DNA of 64,000 nucleotides from Emiliania huxleyi CCMP1516 (GCF_000372725.1 NW_005200095.1:57880-121879); one strand, 5' to 3'. Counted from the first letter of the stretch, positions 11,218-21,191 are shown. Made by a program: numbers and translations. Notes: generated from the letters alone by a model not told the origin.

Positions 11218-11368
11218 CGTGCGAGCCCCGCAGAGGTGCGGGCGAGAGGGCGGCCCGAGCCCGAAAGGGCCCGCCCTCGGCGTTGCTCTACATGGTAACG
11301 GATAAGAAGAGAAACACCCCCGGACTGGGACGCCGGCAGTCGAGTCGGGACACGCTGTGGTTCAGACG
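11218..11368 (+). repeat. 151-bp direct repeat, left copy
   Basis: It is identical by eye over its whole length to 11939-12089 (it starts CGTGCGAGCCCCGCAGAGGT and ends GCTGTGGTTCAGACG). The motif TGTAGAGCGCTGTG lies immediately before it. The 570 bp between the copies has no recognised gene. Confidence 0.85.
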
Positions 11369-11938
11369 TCCCCCCCCTCGACGCAGTCGAGTCACTGACA
11401 TGAATAGGGAGGAGAAAGTGTCCCCCACATATCACCACAGACGCAGCACAGGGGCTCCAATCCTGTCCCAGCCTGGGGGGCCTCGCTAGATCTCCAGTGG
11501 GGAGTGCGAGGGCTGGATCGACTGCAGTGTGGGTTGTGGACCGTCGGGATAGCGTGTGGCGTAGATGTTCTCCTGGAAGTAGAGAGGCCGATGTCTCTCG
11601 CCCTGCAGGAAGGAGAAACTCGGATGGTTGAGTGAAAACTCCTCCCTGCGGTATGTGCGCAGAACGGGTTGCGCTATGTGCAGCACGGTGTTGAGGGCTC
11701 GGGAGGGCAACGACGGCGGCGTTGCCGAGCTCGTACAGGGGCCTCAATCCTGTCCCTGATGGGGTGCGCCTCTCGCCGCGCGCGTAGCAGTCGGCGCGCG
11801 GGTAGCCTCAGAGATGCGCAGAGCGAGATGCGGTTATCGGCGAACCAAGCCCTGGGCTTGGATAGGGCGCGGCGTAGCCGCGGCGCAGTGGATAGCGTGA
11901 AGAGCCCACTCACTGTCGTGAGCAGACCGCCGCTACCA

Positions 11939-12089
11939 CGTGCGAGCCCCGCAGAGGTGCGGGCGAGAGGGCGGCCCGAGCCCGAAAGGGCCCGCCCTCG
12001 GCGTTGCTCTACATGGTAACGGATAAGAAGAGAAACACCCCCGGACTGGGACGCCGGCAGTCGAGTCGGGACACGCTGTGGTTCAGACG
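11939..12089 (+). repeat. 151-bp direct repeat, right copy
   Basis: This is the second copy of the repeat at 11218-11368. A TGTAGAG-rich repeat begins directly after it, so both outer edges of the pair carry the same short motif. Confidence 0.85.
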
Positions 12090-12206
12090 CTGTGGAGCGC
12101 TGTAGAGCTGTAGAGCTCTACATCCGCCGCGTGACGAACTGCGTGCGTTGTAGAGCGATGTAGAGCGCGATTTTGCTGTAGAGTTTGTTGTAGAGGCTCT
12201 ACAGCC
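12090..12206 (+). repeat. TGTAGAG-rich repeat, left arm of an inverted pair
   Basis: It is made of TGTAGAGC(G/T) sub-repeats around a unique core CTACATCCGCCGCGTGACGA. The reverse complement of the block lies at 12731-12909, about 525 bp away, and a third copy in this orientation lies at 20296-20398. The pair could be the terminal arms of a foldback or non-autonomous DNA transposon about 0.8 kb long. Confidence 0.7.
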
Positions 12207-12730
12207 AAACCGGCGGGAAGGCAGTGACTCAAAGAGGTCGAGCCGCGCTAATGGGGTGTCTCCGAGCTTACTGGAGCTCTGATGGACGGCCCTGACTATC
12301 CCTGACACACAGAGAGTCACTCTGACGACACACAACACCCTACAACTGCGTCATGACCAGCCTGCCATGCGTCGCCAGTGCCGCATTCGTCGCAGTGCTT
12401 CTGTAGCAGGCGGTGGACTGTCGGCTGCGAGGACGGTCGCATTTGCGCGAGGCGAGGCGATCATTGTTGAGCGTTGCATGCGCCATGACTCGCGCCAGCG
12501 AGCGCGTTCGGGAGCTCCTGGCTGAGCGTTGAGTCCAGGCGAGTTGCGCTGGCCAAGATCGCTACGCCGAGCCGAGCTGACGCGCCGGGGCGCCGGCCAG
12601 TCGCAGCCGTGAGGCATGCCACAGCAGCAGAGGCACCTGCCACCCATTGGGCGGGCAGACAGAAGGCCAGGGCAGCACTGGCAAGTGCAACGCGCCTCAT
12701 GTCGGAGAGCGACCGTGCCTCGTTCGTATG

Positions 12731-12909
12731 ATGTAGAGTTTGTTGTAGAGATTTCACGTTGTAGAGCGCCTCTACATCGCTCTACAACGCACGCAGTTCG
12801 TCACGCGGCGGATGTAGAGCTCTACAGCTCTACAGCGCTCTACAGCGCTCTCCAGCGCTCTACACCTCTACAGCTCTACAGCGCTCTACACTCTACATCC
12901 TCTACACCC
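12731..12909 (-). repeat. TGTAGAG-rich repeat, right arm of an inverted pair
   Basis: It is the inverted counterpart of 12090-12206, with the same CCGCCGCGTGACGAACTGCG core on the minus strand and a longer run of TGTAGAG sub-repeats on its outer side. Confidence 0.7.
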
Positions 12910-13537
12910 TCCCTCAGGAAAGGGCCTTCGTACTGAACACTCGGAGCTCTACTAAACAGAGTGAGGAGGAGGGGAGGGGGCGCTAGAGGGAGAGGGCAGT
13001 GTTGCGCTGGACGAGGGTGAAGCCGAGCGGCAGCGGGTCCGGGGCGCATCGGGCGCACCGCTGCCACTAGAAACGACCCTGTGTGTCGTGGCAGCGCGGT
13101 CGGCCAGCAGTGCCGCCGCGGCAGCATTGTTCCCTGAGCGGTAGAGCGCCTCGCGCGCGTCAGCGAGCGCAAACCCCAGATCTCGACGAGCGAGGGCCGA
13201 CTCGGCCGCCGGGTTAGTTGGTGGTTCCTGCGATTGCGCGTATTGCGACAGCCACTGCCCCTGCGGCGGCCGCGGCTGCTGCCCCCCTCGCGCTCCCCGC
13301 TCCCGTTCCCTAGTGTCCCTGATCTTGGATCGTCCATCTTCCGTAAATATAACCGAATTTCCTTAGACGTCCTCCGGCCGCCTCCTTTGGCAGTCCTAGC
13401 GCGCTTCGCGCCCGACAAGGCGAGCACCCTCTCGCTCGCACCGACGGCGGCTGTTGAGCACGCTACAGTAGCCTCGACGTCCTAAGCTCCTTGTTGGCGA
13501 AACGTCTCGGTTTTCGCTACTGCCCTCAGGCCTCAGC

Positions 13538-14611
13538 ATGGTTCTCGACGAAATCATTGTCGCAGCGGTGTCAGCAGCAGTTCCCGTTGTCCTTACTGCA
13601 GTGCTCCCAACGAAGTGCTGCGCGTGGCCTGGGTCTGTGAAGACACCGAGCACCGAGCGGAAAGTTGATGCCCACAAGGCAGAGGTGCGAAAGTGGGTGG
13701 CGCAGCTGCGCTGCGGAGGGGACGGGCAGAAGGAGCAGGCCGCGAGGGAGCTGTGCAACCTCGCTAGCAACTCCGATAACAACAAGGTGGCGATTGCGGA
13801 GGCGGGTGGCATCGCGCCGCTGGTGGCGCTGGTTCTCGTCGGCACGGACGGGCAGAAGGAGAAGGCCGCGTTGGCGCTGAAGGTCCTCGCTACCAACAAC
13901 GCGGACAACAAGGTGGCGATCGCGAGGGCGGGCGGCATCGCACCGCTAGTGGCGCTGGCTCGCGATGGCACGGACGGGCAGAAGGAGAAGGCCGCGGGGG
14001 CGCTGAAGGTCCTGCAGAGCAGGCAGAAGGAGGCTGTCGAACGCTCTCGGAGGCAGGCGGAGGAAGAGCTTCCGGCTAGGACGGCGCAGCTGCAGGTCGC
14101 GGTAGCGGCTGCGGAGGCGGGTGACTTCGCGCCGCTGGTTGCGCTGGTTCTCGTCGGCACGGACGGGCAGAAGGAGAAGGCCGCGTTGGCGCTGAAGGTC
14201 CTCGCTACCAACAACGCAGACAAGAAGGTGGCAATCGCGAGGGCGGGCGGCATCGCACCGCTAGTGGCGCTGGCTCGCGATGGCACGGACGGGCAGAAGG
14301 AGAAGGCCGCGGGGGCGCTGAGCAAGCTCGCTTGCTACAACAACGACATCAAGGTGGCGATCGCAATGGAGCAGCTACGCAGCGGAGGGTACGGGCAGAA
14401 GTACGAGGCCGCGGGGGCGCTGGCGGTCCTCGCTCGCAAGAACGCCGACAGCCAGGTGGCGATCGCGCGGGCGGGCGGTATTGCGCCTCTGGTGGCGCTG
14501 GCTCGCGATGGCACGAAGCCGCAGCTTGGCACGCGGGCCGCGGAGGCGCTGAAGAACCTCGCTCGCAACGCCGACATCAAGGTTGCGCTTGCACGCGCAG
14601 GGTGGCGATAA
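13538..14611 (+). CDS. Armadillo-repeat protein
   Basis: 357 residues with no intron needed. The N-terminus is hydrophobic (IIVAAVSAAVPVVLTAVLP) and might be a membrane anchor. Then come about six ARM repeats of the form NKVAIAEAGGIAPLVALV / GTDGQKEKAALALKVLAT. These make a right-handed helical scaffold for protein binding, with no catalytic role expected. Residues around 165-185 (QSRQKEAVERSRRQAEEELP) form a short charged helix between two repeat groups. The block 13826-14007 is repeated nearly base for base at 14141-14322, so two repeats arose by a recent 315-bp-offset duplication. Many such proteins in algae are annotated as ARM or vacuolar-protein-8-like; the partner is unknown. Confidence 0.8.
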   Translation: MVLDEIIVAAVSAAVPVVLTAVLPTKCCAWPGSVKTPSTERKVDAHKAEVRKWVAQLRCGGDGQKEQAARELCNLASNSDNNKVAIAEAGGIAPLVALVLVGTDGQKEKAALALKVLATNNADNKVAIARAGGIAPLVALARDGTDGQKEKAAGALKVLQSRQKEAVERSRRQAEEELPARTAQLQVAVAAAEAGDFAPLVALVLVGTDGQKEKAALALKVLATNNADKKVAIARAGGIAPLVALARDGTDGQKEKAAGALSKLACYNNDIKVAIAMEQLRSGGYGQKYEAAGALAVLARKNADSQVAIARAGGIAPLVALARDGTKPQLGTRAAEALKNLARNADIKVALARAGWR

Positions 14612-14708
14612 CCCCACGCGACTCGCACAGCATTCGAGAGGCTCTGTCTGCCGGTTTGAGCAGGCGAGCAGGCGAGGAGGTGCGGGTTTGCAATTCACCG
14701 GATTCGCT

Positions 14709-14805
14709 TAATAGGCGGCTCCGGTGGTTTGCCTGTGTTAGTGCTAGCACGCGCCAGTCCGCACTTGTATCGAGCCTGTCTGTTGTGAGAGAGAGTTGTT
14801 GTGTG
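14709..14805 (+). repeat. Dispersed 'upstream' repeat
   Basis: It reads TAGGCGGCTCCGGTGGTTTG, then CCTGTGTTAGTGCTAGCACG. It is closest to the copy at 26564-26690. Sense orientation, about 400 bp before the polymerase iota start. Confidence 0.6.
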
Positions 14806-14815
14806 AGTGAGTGAG

Positions 14816-14816
<1 letters not shown>

Positions 14817-14892
<76 letters not shown>
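14817..14892. repeat. (CA)n microsatellite
   Basis: About 38 CA units, followed by (AAAG)n. Confidence 0.95.
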
Positions 14893-14894
<2 letters not shown>

Positions 14895-15060
14895 GAAAGA
14901 AAGAAAGAAAGAAAATAGAGAAGCCAAGAGAGTGTGGACCCAGGCGATCGACGAACGACGAAGCGGCGTCCAAACTGGAGAGGCTGGTGTTTGTGGTGCA
15001 CTGACCTCCGAGAAACCCCTCTCTCTTCTAAGAGTCCTCCTACGGGAATGTACGTTGAGC

Positions 15061-15143
15061 CACATAAAATGAAAAAGAATCCGGTGGCGCGCACACCCAC
15101 AGCGGCCGCCGCGGGCACGCGGATTCTTTTCTCATTTTATGTA
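15061..15143. repeat. Hairpin just upstream of the polymerase iota gene
   Basis: ACATAAAATGAAAAAGAATC at the left pairs with a nearly perfect ~22-nt inverted arm ending in TCTCATTTTATGT at 15143. The loop is ~40 nt and GC-rich. It is placed 57 bp before the ATG at 15201. It could be a MITE remnant or a 5' regulatory hairpin. Confidence 0.65.
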
Positions 15144-15200
15144 CCCGCCGCCTGACGCCCACCCGGAAGCTTTCTGTTTTGCCAACAAGAGACCACATCC

Positions 15201-15774
15201 ATGAAGGCTCGCGCCATCGTCCTACTGGACCTCGACTACTTCTACTGCCAAGTCGAGATGCTCCGCAACGGGCTTCCGGCGGAGCGGCCAGTCGCCGTAA
15301 CCCAAAAGTTCCTCGTCGTGACATGCAACACCCTCGTCGTGGACGACGGAGGCCGTAGCTCGCTGCCCCGATTTGCGGCTGATAGCCGGTGAGGACCTGA
15401 CGCCGTATCGCGAGGCGTCTGATGAGGCGATGCAGGCGCTTCGCGCCTTTGGGCCGGTGCAGCGAGTCGGTCTGGACGAGTTCTTCATCGACGTCACAGC
15501 TGCGGCCGAGGCGCGTGCTAGCGCTGGCGCCTGGGCGCCAGGCACGCACGTCCACACCGCCGCGCAGGGCACGACCACGGCAGAAGCTCTCGCCCGCGCG
15601 GGCACCGCGTACCGCCCGATGGACCTGCGGGCAGCGAGCAGCGGCAGCGGCGGCAGCAACAGTGGCGGCGGTAGCAGCAACAAAAGCGGCAGCGACAGCA
15701 GCAGTGGCAGTGGTGGCGGCAGTAGCGGCAGCAGTAGCAGCGGCGGCGGCGGCGGCGGCGGCAGTGGCGGCGGC

Positions 15775-15815
<41 letters not shown>

Positions 15816-17727
15816 GCTCGACTTGCTCCGTGCGGCGTCTGCAGTGGCGGCGGAGGCCTGCCGTCCGCCGCGCAACGGGCCTGACCAGCTCCGCCGGCGT
15901 CGCGCACAACAAGCTGCTCGCCAAGCTCGCAGCCTCGCTGCACAAGCCGGACGCGCAGACCGCGCTGCCCGCCTCCGAGGCGAGCGCGTTCGTCGCGCCG
16001 CTGCCGCTGCGCGCGCTGCAATACTGTGCTCGCAATACTGTACCGCGCTTGCAATACTGTGCTCGCGACCCCGTCCCAGAATTGCGTCCCCTTGCGGCGC
16101 GTAGGCGCTCGCGCGGCGGCGGCGCTGCACGCCACCGGCTGCACCACGGTGGCGGAGGCGCGAGAGGCGGGGCTGGCGGCGCTGCAGCGCGCGCTCGGCG
16201 CCGCCGCAGGGCGGAGGCTGGCGGCGCAGTGCGAGGGGGCGTGCGCCGAGCCGGTGGAGGAGATTACCCGAGATTACCCGAGATTGCCCGAGATTGCCCG
16301 AGATTGCCCGAGCCGGTGGAGGAGGAGAGCGGGCCGCCGCTGAGGGGAGGAGTCGTCAGTGGATGGGGCGTCCGTCGTGGGTTAGGTCAAGGAGAGCGGG
16401 CCGCCGCTCTCGGTGACGGTGGAGGACTCGTTCAAAGCGGCGCACTCGGTGGAGGCGCTGCGGCTGGTGCTGCAGGTGCTCGCGCCGGACCTGCGGCGGA
16501 GGCTAGCGGACGAGGCGGCTGTCGCGCGGCGCCTCCGCCGTCGAGGGCGTGGACGGCGTCTCTTCACAGCCCTCCTGGTGTGAACAGGCGGCGTCGCGCG
16601 GCCGGTTTGCGAGCTCGCTACAGGTGCGGTGGCGGCACCACGGAACACGCACGATGCAGAACCCGACCGGCGAGCGCGACGCGTCGGCGGCCCTCTCTGC
16701 GTCAGTCGCTCGTGCGCCATGCCGTCGGGCGCCAGCGGGGAGCGAGGCGCCGCCGCCATCGCCGCCGCTGCTGAGGCGGTCCTGCGCGCGAACTTGCGGC
16801 CGCCCCAACCCTCACGGTGGTTGCCCTCTCGGCTGCACATCTCGGCTACATCTCGGTTGCGTCTCGGTGCTGCGTAGGCCGCCGTTCCACCTGACGCTGC
16901 TCGCCCTCTCCGCCACCAAGTTTGCGCAGGCGGGCGGGCTGCAGGCGGGCGGGCTACGCGACGCGGCGGGCTCGCGCGGAGCAGTTGCCGGCGAGAAGGG
17001 CGCGTCGCCACAGGCGAAGCAGGCGGCGGCGGCGCATCGAGATTTCCGCTCGGGGTATCAGTTGGGCCAGGGCTCTCCGGTGGTGCTGATGAGCAAGGCG
17101 GAGGAGAGGCGCGTGCGGGAGGAGGAGGCGGCTTTGGGCGCGCGGACGGGGGCGGCGGCGGCGGCGGCGGCGGGTCGGGGAGGGGCGGCCAGCGGGGAGG
17201 CGGGCGGCGTGGCCCTCGAGGACTGGAGCGAGTGGGCGTGGGAGGGCGGCGGGGAGGAGGAGCTGTGCGGCGGCGACGAGGAGGCTGGCGGCGCAGAGCC
17301 GCACGACGTGGGCCCCTGCTTCCCCTCCCTGCGGGAGCTGGGGGCACGGAGCCCGAGCGGAGAGGCGGGAGCGAACGAGGCGCAGGAGGCAGGGTCGGCC
17401 GAGGCGGCCGAGGCGGCCGAGGCGGCCGAGGCGGCCGAGGCGGCCGAGGCGGCCGAGGCGGCCGAGGCGGCGGCCGAGGCGGCGGCGTCGGCGGATTGGG
17501 GGTGCGACGCGTGCACTTTTCTCAACCCCCCCGGCCGGCAGAGCTGCGAGATGTGTGGCACCCGCCGGGGAGGGTCGCCGCAGGCTCGCGGGCAGGAACC
17601 GCCTGCCCGTGTGGAGCGAGGTGGCGCCAGCGGCGCGCGGAGGCCGGGAAAGCGCGATCGAGGACACAGCGACCACGAGGGAGTGCCGCCGCCACGGCAG
17701 CTGACGCTGAGGCAGTTTCTAGTGTGA
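15201..17727 (+). CDS. DNA polymerase iota-like (Y family) with RanBP2-type zinc finger
   Basis: Translesion DNA polymerase acting in the nucleus. Conserved blocks in order: AIVLLDLDYFYCQVEML (catalytic Asp, steric gate Tyr), QKFLVVTCN (polymerase-iota form), ARCPDLRLIAGEDLTPYREA, VQRVGLDEFFIDVT (catalytic DE), GLTSSAGVAHNKLLAKLAAS, an HhH-like GARAAAALHATGCTTVAEAR, SGPPLSVTVEDSF and PFHLTLLALSATKFA. The blocks switch frame. Introns at 16254-16385 and 16515-16587 explain some switches. About 13 residues holding the YEAR..GV nucleotide-binding loop are missing after TCN, and the frame shifts again near 15870, so there are lesions or assembly errors. A (Gly/Ser)n insert (15640-15820) follows the catalytic DE. 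The tail has an (EAA)n run, a zinc finger (17497-17566: W-x-C-x2-C, then C-x2-C) and a terminal QLTLRQFLV that fits a PCNA-binding box. Confidence 0.8.
16254..16385 (+). other. GT-AG intron of the polymerase gene with CCCGAGATTA array
   Basis: The intron opens with GTGGAGG and contains five CCCGAGAT units in sense. Near its start and again at 16310-16345 it carries a copy of the exon junction sequence (GAGCCGGTGGAGGAG; GAGAGCGGGCCGCCGCT). Confidence 0.7.
16515..16587 (+). other. GC-AG intron with sense hairpin element
   Basis: The start GCGGCTGTCGCGCGGC resembles the downstream exon start GCGGCGTCGCGCGGCC. The 3' half is GGACGGCGTCTCTTCACAGC then CCTCCTGGTGTGAACAG, the recurrent hairpin. Confidence 0.75.
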
Positions 17728-17858
17728 GAGGGCCCGGGGTTGTGCGTTTATAGAGGGCGACTCTGCGAGTGCGCGCTCTCCTCTGGTCACGCCCCTCTCC
17801 CTCTGTTGCGAGCGTCGTCTACTTGTGTTCCAATGTGTTGCGTCTGTACGCGGGAAAC

Positions 17859-19064
17859 ATGGCCTCCCACCGCATCGGCGCCCGCCTCTCTGGCCTCTCC
17901 CCGGAGCAGCTGCTCGTGATCATCAAGGAGCAGGGTCTCTCACGCTCGCAGCTGTGCGCCATCATCGAGGCGCAGGCGGGCGAGAGCGCCGCCGCGCTGC
18001 GCGTGGCGGAGGAGCACGCCGCACGGCTCGTGGAGCAGCCCGAGTGGGTGCTCTCCGAGGTCCTCCTCTCGCCGGACCTCGCCCCGCACATCCTCGCCCA
18101 GCTGCCGACCAAGGCGCACGCCGCCAAGGGGACATGCCGCGCGTGGCGCCGCGCCTGGAAGGAGATGCTGAAGACGCGCGAGAGGCCGCGCATACTCGTG
18201 ATCAGCGGCGAAGACAGCGTTGGACGCCTCGTCAGCTCGCTGGAGCTGGAGCGGTACGACCCGTCCACAAACGCGTGGGAGGAGGAAGCTGTGGCGCCGA
18301 TGCCGACGGCGCGGGGGAATGCAGGCATGGCGGTGCTCGACGGCAAGCTCTATGCGGCGGGCGGCTACAACGACGACGACGGTCCAATTAATGTCCTGAG
18401 CTCGGTTGAGCGGTACGATTTGGCTACGAAAGCATGGAAGGCGGTGGCGCCGATGGCGGCGGCGCGGTTTGCTCACGCCGTGGCGGTGCTTGACGGCAAG
18501 CTGTACGCTGCTGGCGGGCGTGGGTACCACGGCCGCCTCAGCTCGGTCGAGCGGTACGATCCGGCGACGAACGCGTGGGAGTCGGTGGCGCCGATGGCGG
18601 TCGAGCGGTTTGCTCCCGCCGTGGCGGTGCTCGACGGCAAGCTGTATGCTGTGGGCGGGGTCAACGACGACGACGACTTCCTCGGCTCGGCGGAGCGATA
18701 CGACCCGGCGACGAACGCGTGGGAGGCGGTGGCGCCGATGGCTTCGGAGCGGCAGGCTCACGCCGTGGCGGTGCTCGACGGCAAGCTGTACGCTGTGGGC
18801 GGCATCAACGACGACGAAGACCCTCTCAGCTCGGTCGAGCGGTACGATCCGGCGACGAATGCGTGGGAGGGGGTGGCGCTGATGGCGGAGGCGCGGACTC
18901 TTGCCGCCGTGGCGGTGCTCGACGGCAAGCTGTACGCGGTGGGCGGGTACGGGTACGGCGCCTCCCTCAGCTCGGTTGAGCGATACGATCCCGTGACGAA
19001 CGCGTGGGAGGCGGCCGCGCCGTTCACGGCGGCGCGGGTTGCTCTTGGCATCACCGTGGTGTAA
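17859..19064 (+). CDS. F-box-like / Kelch-repeat protein
   Basis: Start chosen at ATG 17859 (MASHRIGARLSG), because the 30 codons upstream look like leader. Residues 1-65 form a helical region. Then WVLSEVLLSPDLAPHILAQL and KAHAAKGTCRAWRRAW resemble a degenerate F-box (leucine-rich then CRxWR). Six Kelch repeats follow from about residue 120, each of the type SSVERYDPATNAWEAVAPM with VAVLDGKLYAVGG, giving a beta-propeller with the diagnostic GG and Y...W residues. F-box/Kelch proteins are substrate adaptors of SCF ubiquitin ligases; the substrate is unknown. The last repeat ends VALGITVV then TAA. The repeats are very alike at DNA level, which suggests recent expansion. The gene follows polymerase iota by only 130 bp on the same strand. 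Confidence 0.85.
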   Translation: MASHRIGARLSGLSPEQLLVIIKEQGLSRSQLCAIIEAQAGESAAALRVAEEHAARLVEQPEWVLSEVLLSPDLAPHILAQLPTKAHAAKGTCRAWRRAWKEMLKTRERPRILVISGEDSVGRLVSSLELERYDPSTNAWEEEAVAPMPTARGNAGMAVLDGKLYAAGGYNDDDGPINVLSSVERYDLATKAWKAVAPMAAARFAHAVAVLDGKLYAAGGRGYHGRLSSVERYDPATNAWESVAPMAVERFAPAVAVLDGKLYAVGGVNDDDDFLGSAERYDPATNAWEAVAPMASERQAHAVAVLDGKLYAVGGINDDEDPLSSVERYDPATNAWEGVALMAEARTLAAVAVLDGKLYAVGGYGYGASLSSVERYDPVTNAWEAAAPFTAARVALGITVV

Positions 19065-19359
19065 GTTTGAGGACGCCTCTCGGGGCACGCGCTTTCCGCT
19101 CCAAGCCCTCGCTACCCCATTCCCACCGATGGCGCGTCTGATTTATTTTTGGCCAGTGCGCCAGTAAAAGCTAATAAAACGCACGCGCGGGGTCCCGTAC
19201 CATGCGGAATCGACCCTATCCGGTGCTCAAGTGCTAAAGTGCACACGCCACAAACGAGGGGTGGACGGCAAAAAATAAATCCTGTTTTTTTGTCGGGCTG
19301 TGTGAGCCCGAAAAAGCAGGACAGCTTCGGCTGAGGGCTGACAAGCTGCCGAGCCCAAA

Positions 19360-20235
19360 TCACTGTGCTCTCCTCCTTTCTTTTTGGTTTTCTAAAATCT
19401 CTCTCTCGAAAAGGGCGTGCACTGGCGCACACCCCCCGAGGCGGAGCACGACGGCGGGGCGGTTGAAGAAGGCGGCGCCGATCAGCGCAGTCCAGCCGTC
19501 GCAATTCTGCAGGTTGACCTCCGCGCCGTGCTGCATGAGCAGCTCGACCACCCGCTCGTGACCTTTGTTGGCGGCGTACATCAGCGCGGTGTTGCCCTGG
19601 CTGTTCTGCAGGTTTATCTCAGCCCCGTGCAGCAGCAGCAGCTCGATCACCCGCTCGTGGCCGTTGTTGGCGGCGCGCATCAGCGCGGTGACGCCGATGC
19701 TGTTCCGCAGGTTGACCTCCGCGCCGTGCCGAATCAGCTTCTCAACCACCCGCTCTTGGCCGTAAAGGGCGGCGTACATCAGCGCGGCGAGGCCGCTGCT
19801 GCTCTGCTGGTTGATCTTCGCCCCGTGCCGAATAAGCGACTCGACCACCCGCTCGTGGCCGTGGCTGGCGGCGAACATCAGCAGCGTGATGCCGCTCACG
19901 CCGCCTCTCTCGCACGTCGCGTCGGCCCGCCCGCCGCCCTCAAGCCACGCCAGCACCGCCTCCTCCTCGCCACGCTCAGCCGCTGCCACGATCTCATCGG
20001 ATACCGCCGCGGCACCGCTCGACGCCCGCTCCGCCGCCGCCGGCGACAGATTGCCCGGCCGCACCCGCACGCTCTCGCCGCTGACCTCGAGCGCCACAGC
20101 GTACCGCCCGCCCTCGAAGCTCCGCGCCACGCCCCGCTGCCCGTTCAGCTCGGGGCGGGAGGAGAGCCCGCCGAGCACGACTCGCTGGCCGAGCAGCGGC
20201 GCGTCGGCAGGCGACGTGCCGGCTTCGTGCTGCAT
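19360..20235 (-). CDS. Ankyrin-repeat protein
   Basis: From Met-20235 (MQHEAGTSPADAP). Residues 15-60 (GQRVVLGGLSSRPELNGQRG then YAVALEVSGESVRVRPGNL) form a small SH3-like module often seen ahead of ankyrin repeats in algae. Five ankyrin repeats follow, of the form TALMYAANKGHERVVELLMQ with HGAEVNLQN, and the ORF ends with a charged tail (EREILENQKERRRAQ). It is a protein-binding scaffold, probably cytosolic. The frame stays open upstream, but only through the TGTAGAG repeat at 20296-20398. I treat that as 5' untranslated. Confidence 0.85.
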   Translation of the reverse strand: MQHEAGTSPADAPLLGQRVVLGGLSSRPELNGQRGVARSFEGGRYAVALEVSGESVRVRPGNLSPAAAERASSGAAAVSDEIVAAAERGEEEAVLAWLEGGGRADATCERGGVSGITLLMFAASHGHERVVESLIRHGAKINQQSSSGLAALMYAALYGQERVVEKLIRHGAEVNLRNSIGVTALMRAANNGHERVIELLLLHGAEINLQNSQGNTALMYAANKGHERVVELLMQHGAEVNLQNCDGWTALIGAAFFNRPAVVLRLGGCAPVHALFEREILENQKERRRAQ

Positions 20236-20295
20236 CGCCACCCACTCGTGCTGTTTCTTTTGAGCAGGCGCAGGCGCGGAGGGGGGCAGAGCCTG

Positions 20296-20398
20296 TAGAG
20301 GATGTAGAGTGTAGAGCGCTGTAGAGCTGTAGAGATGTAGAGCGCTCTGGAGCGCTGTAGAGCTGTAGAGCTCTACATCCGCCGCGTGACGAACTGCC
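20296..20398 (+). repeat. TGTAGAG-rich repeat, third copy, at the ankyrin gene 5' end
   Basis: It shares the CTACATCCGCCGCGTGACGA core and TGTAGAGC sub-repeats with 12090-12206. It ends about 60 bp upstream of the ankyrin start codon. Confidence 0.75.
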
Positions 20399-21091
20399 TG
20401 TGTTCGGCTGAGGGCTGAGGTAGAGCCCGACCGACAAGAGCTTGCCGAGCCTGACCTCCCGAAGGCGATGCGCGAACCGCGAGAAGGAGCGGTGCCGGTG
20501 GGGTCCTCACCCCGGCGGCCCACGCACGCCGTCTGAGCCCCTAGCGCAGCGCGAACTCGCTCTGAGCCTAGCGCAGCGCGAGATTTGCGCAGCAACCCGG
20601 CCGGGCAACCCTTACTTACGAAGAAAGTTATAAAAATCTTTAATCATCAGGGTAACAGGGACGTCAAAGACAGTGGTCAGTACACTCTCAGCTCAGCACA
20701 AGGAGCACGCACCACAGCTTGTTTGTGGGAGGGGGCGCATGTGCACGTGCATTAGCTGTGTCGTAAGGCGCGATACTCTCAACTCTGCCGCGCGGAGAGG
20801 GGAGGGGGGGGCGAATTCACCGCCTGCTCCCGTCACTCTGGCCCGCAATACTTCTGGAGGATGGCGGGCTCGGAGAAGGTCAGGAAGCAGTCCCGGGGGC
20901 CTATTCACACTTGCGGCCGTGAAGCTTTGACGCGACTGTGGGTGCTCACGTGAGCTGGGAAGGGGCTGGCTGGGTGGCTCGTTCGTGGGGGGCAAAGTGT
21001 GCTCGTCGCTTTCCTCTTGCGATCTGTCTATCATTGAGCATGGCGGGGCGCCGCCGGGGATACCGGCGAGTGTCTTGTCTTGTGGTTCTGT

Positions 21092-21191
21092 NNNNNNNNN
21101 NNNNNNNNNNNNNNNNNNNNNNNNNNNNNNNNNNNNNNNNNNNNNNNNNNNNNNNNNNNNNNNNNNNNNNNNNNNNNNNNNNNNNNNNNNN
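21092..21191. other. Assembly gap of 100 N
   Basis: Exactly 100 undetermined bases, probably a placeholder for a gap of unknown size. Confidence 0.99.

Larger units (their letters stand above)
10299..13537. other. Repeat-rich spacer, no recognised gene
   Basis: Frames are open in places (for example minus 10539-10931), but I recognise no domain. The spacer contains the 151-bp direct repeats (11218-11368, 11939-12089) and the inverted TGTAGAG-rich repeats (12090-12206, 12731-12909). Confidence 0.5.

Noticed and set aside
11218-12089. Direct repeats as possible LTRs of a retroelement
   Set aside because: No TG...CA ends, no primer-binding site, and no coding sequence between the copies.
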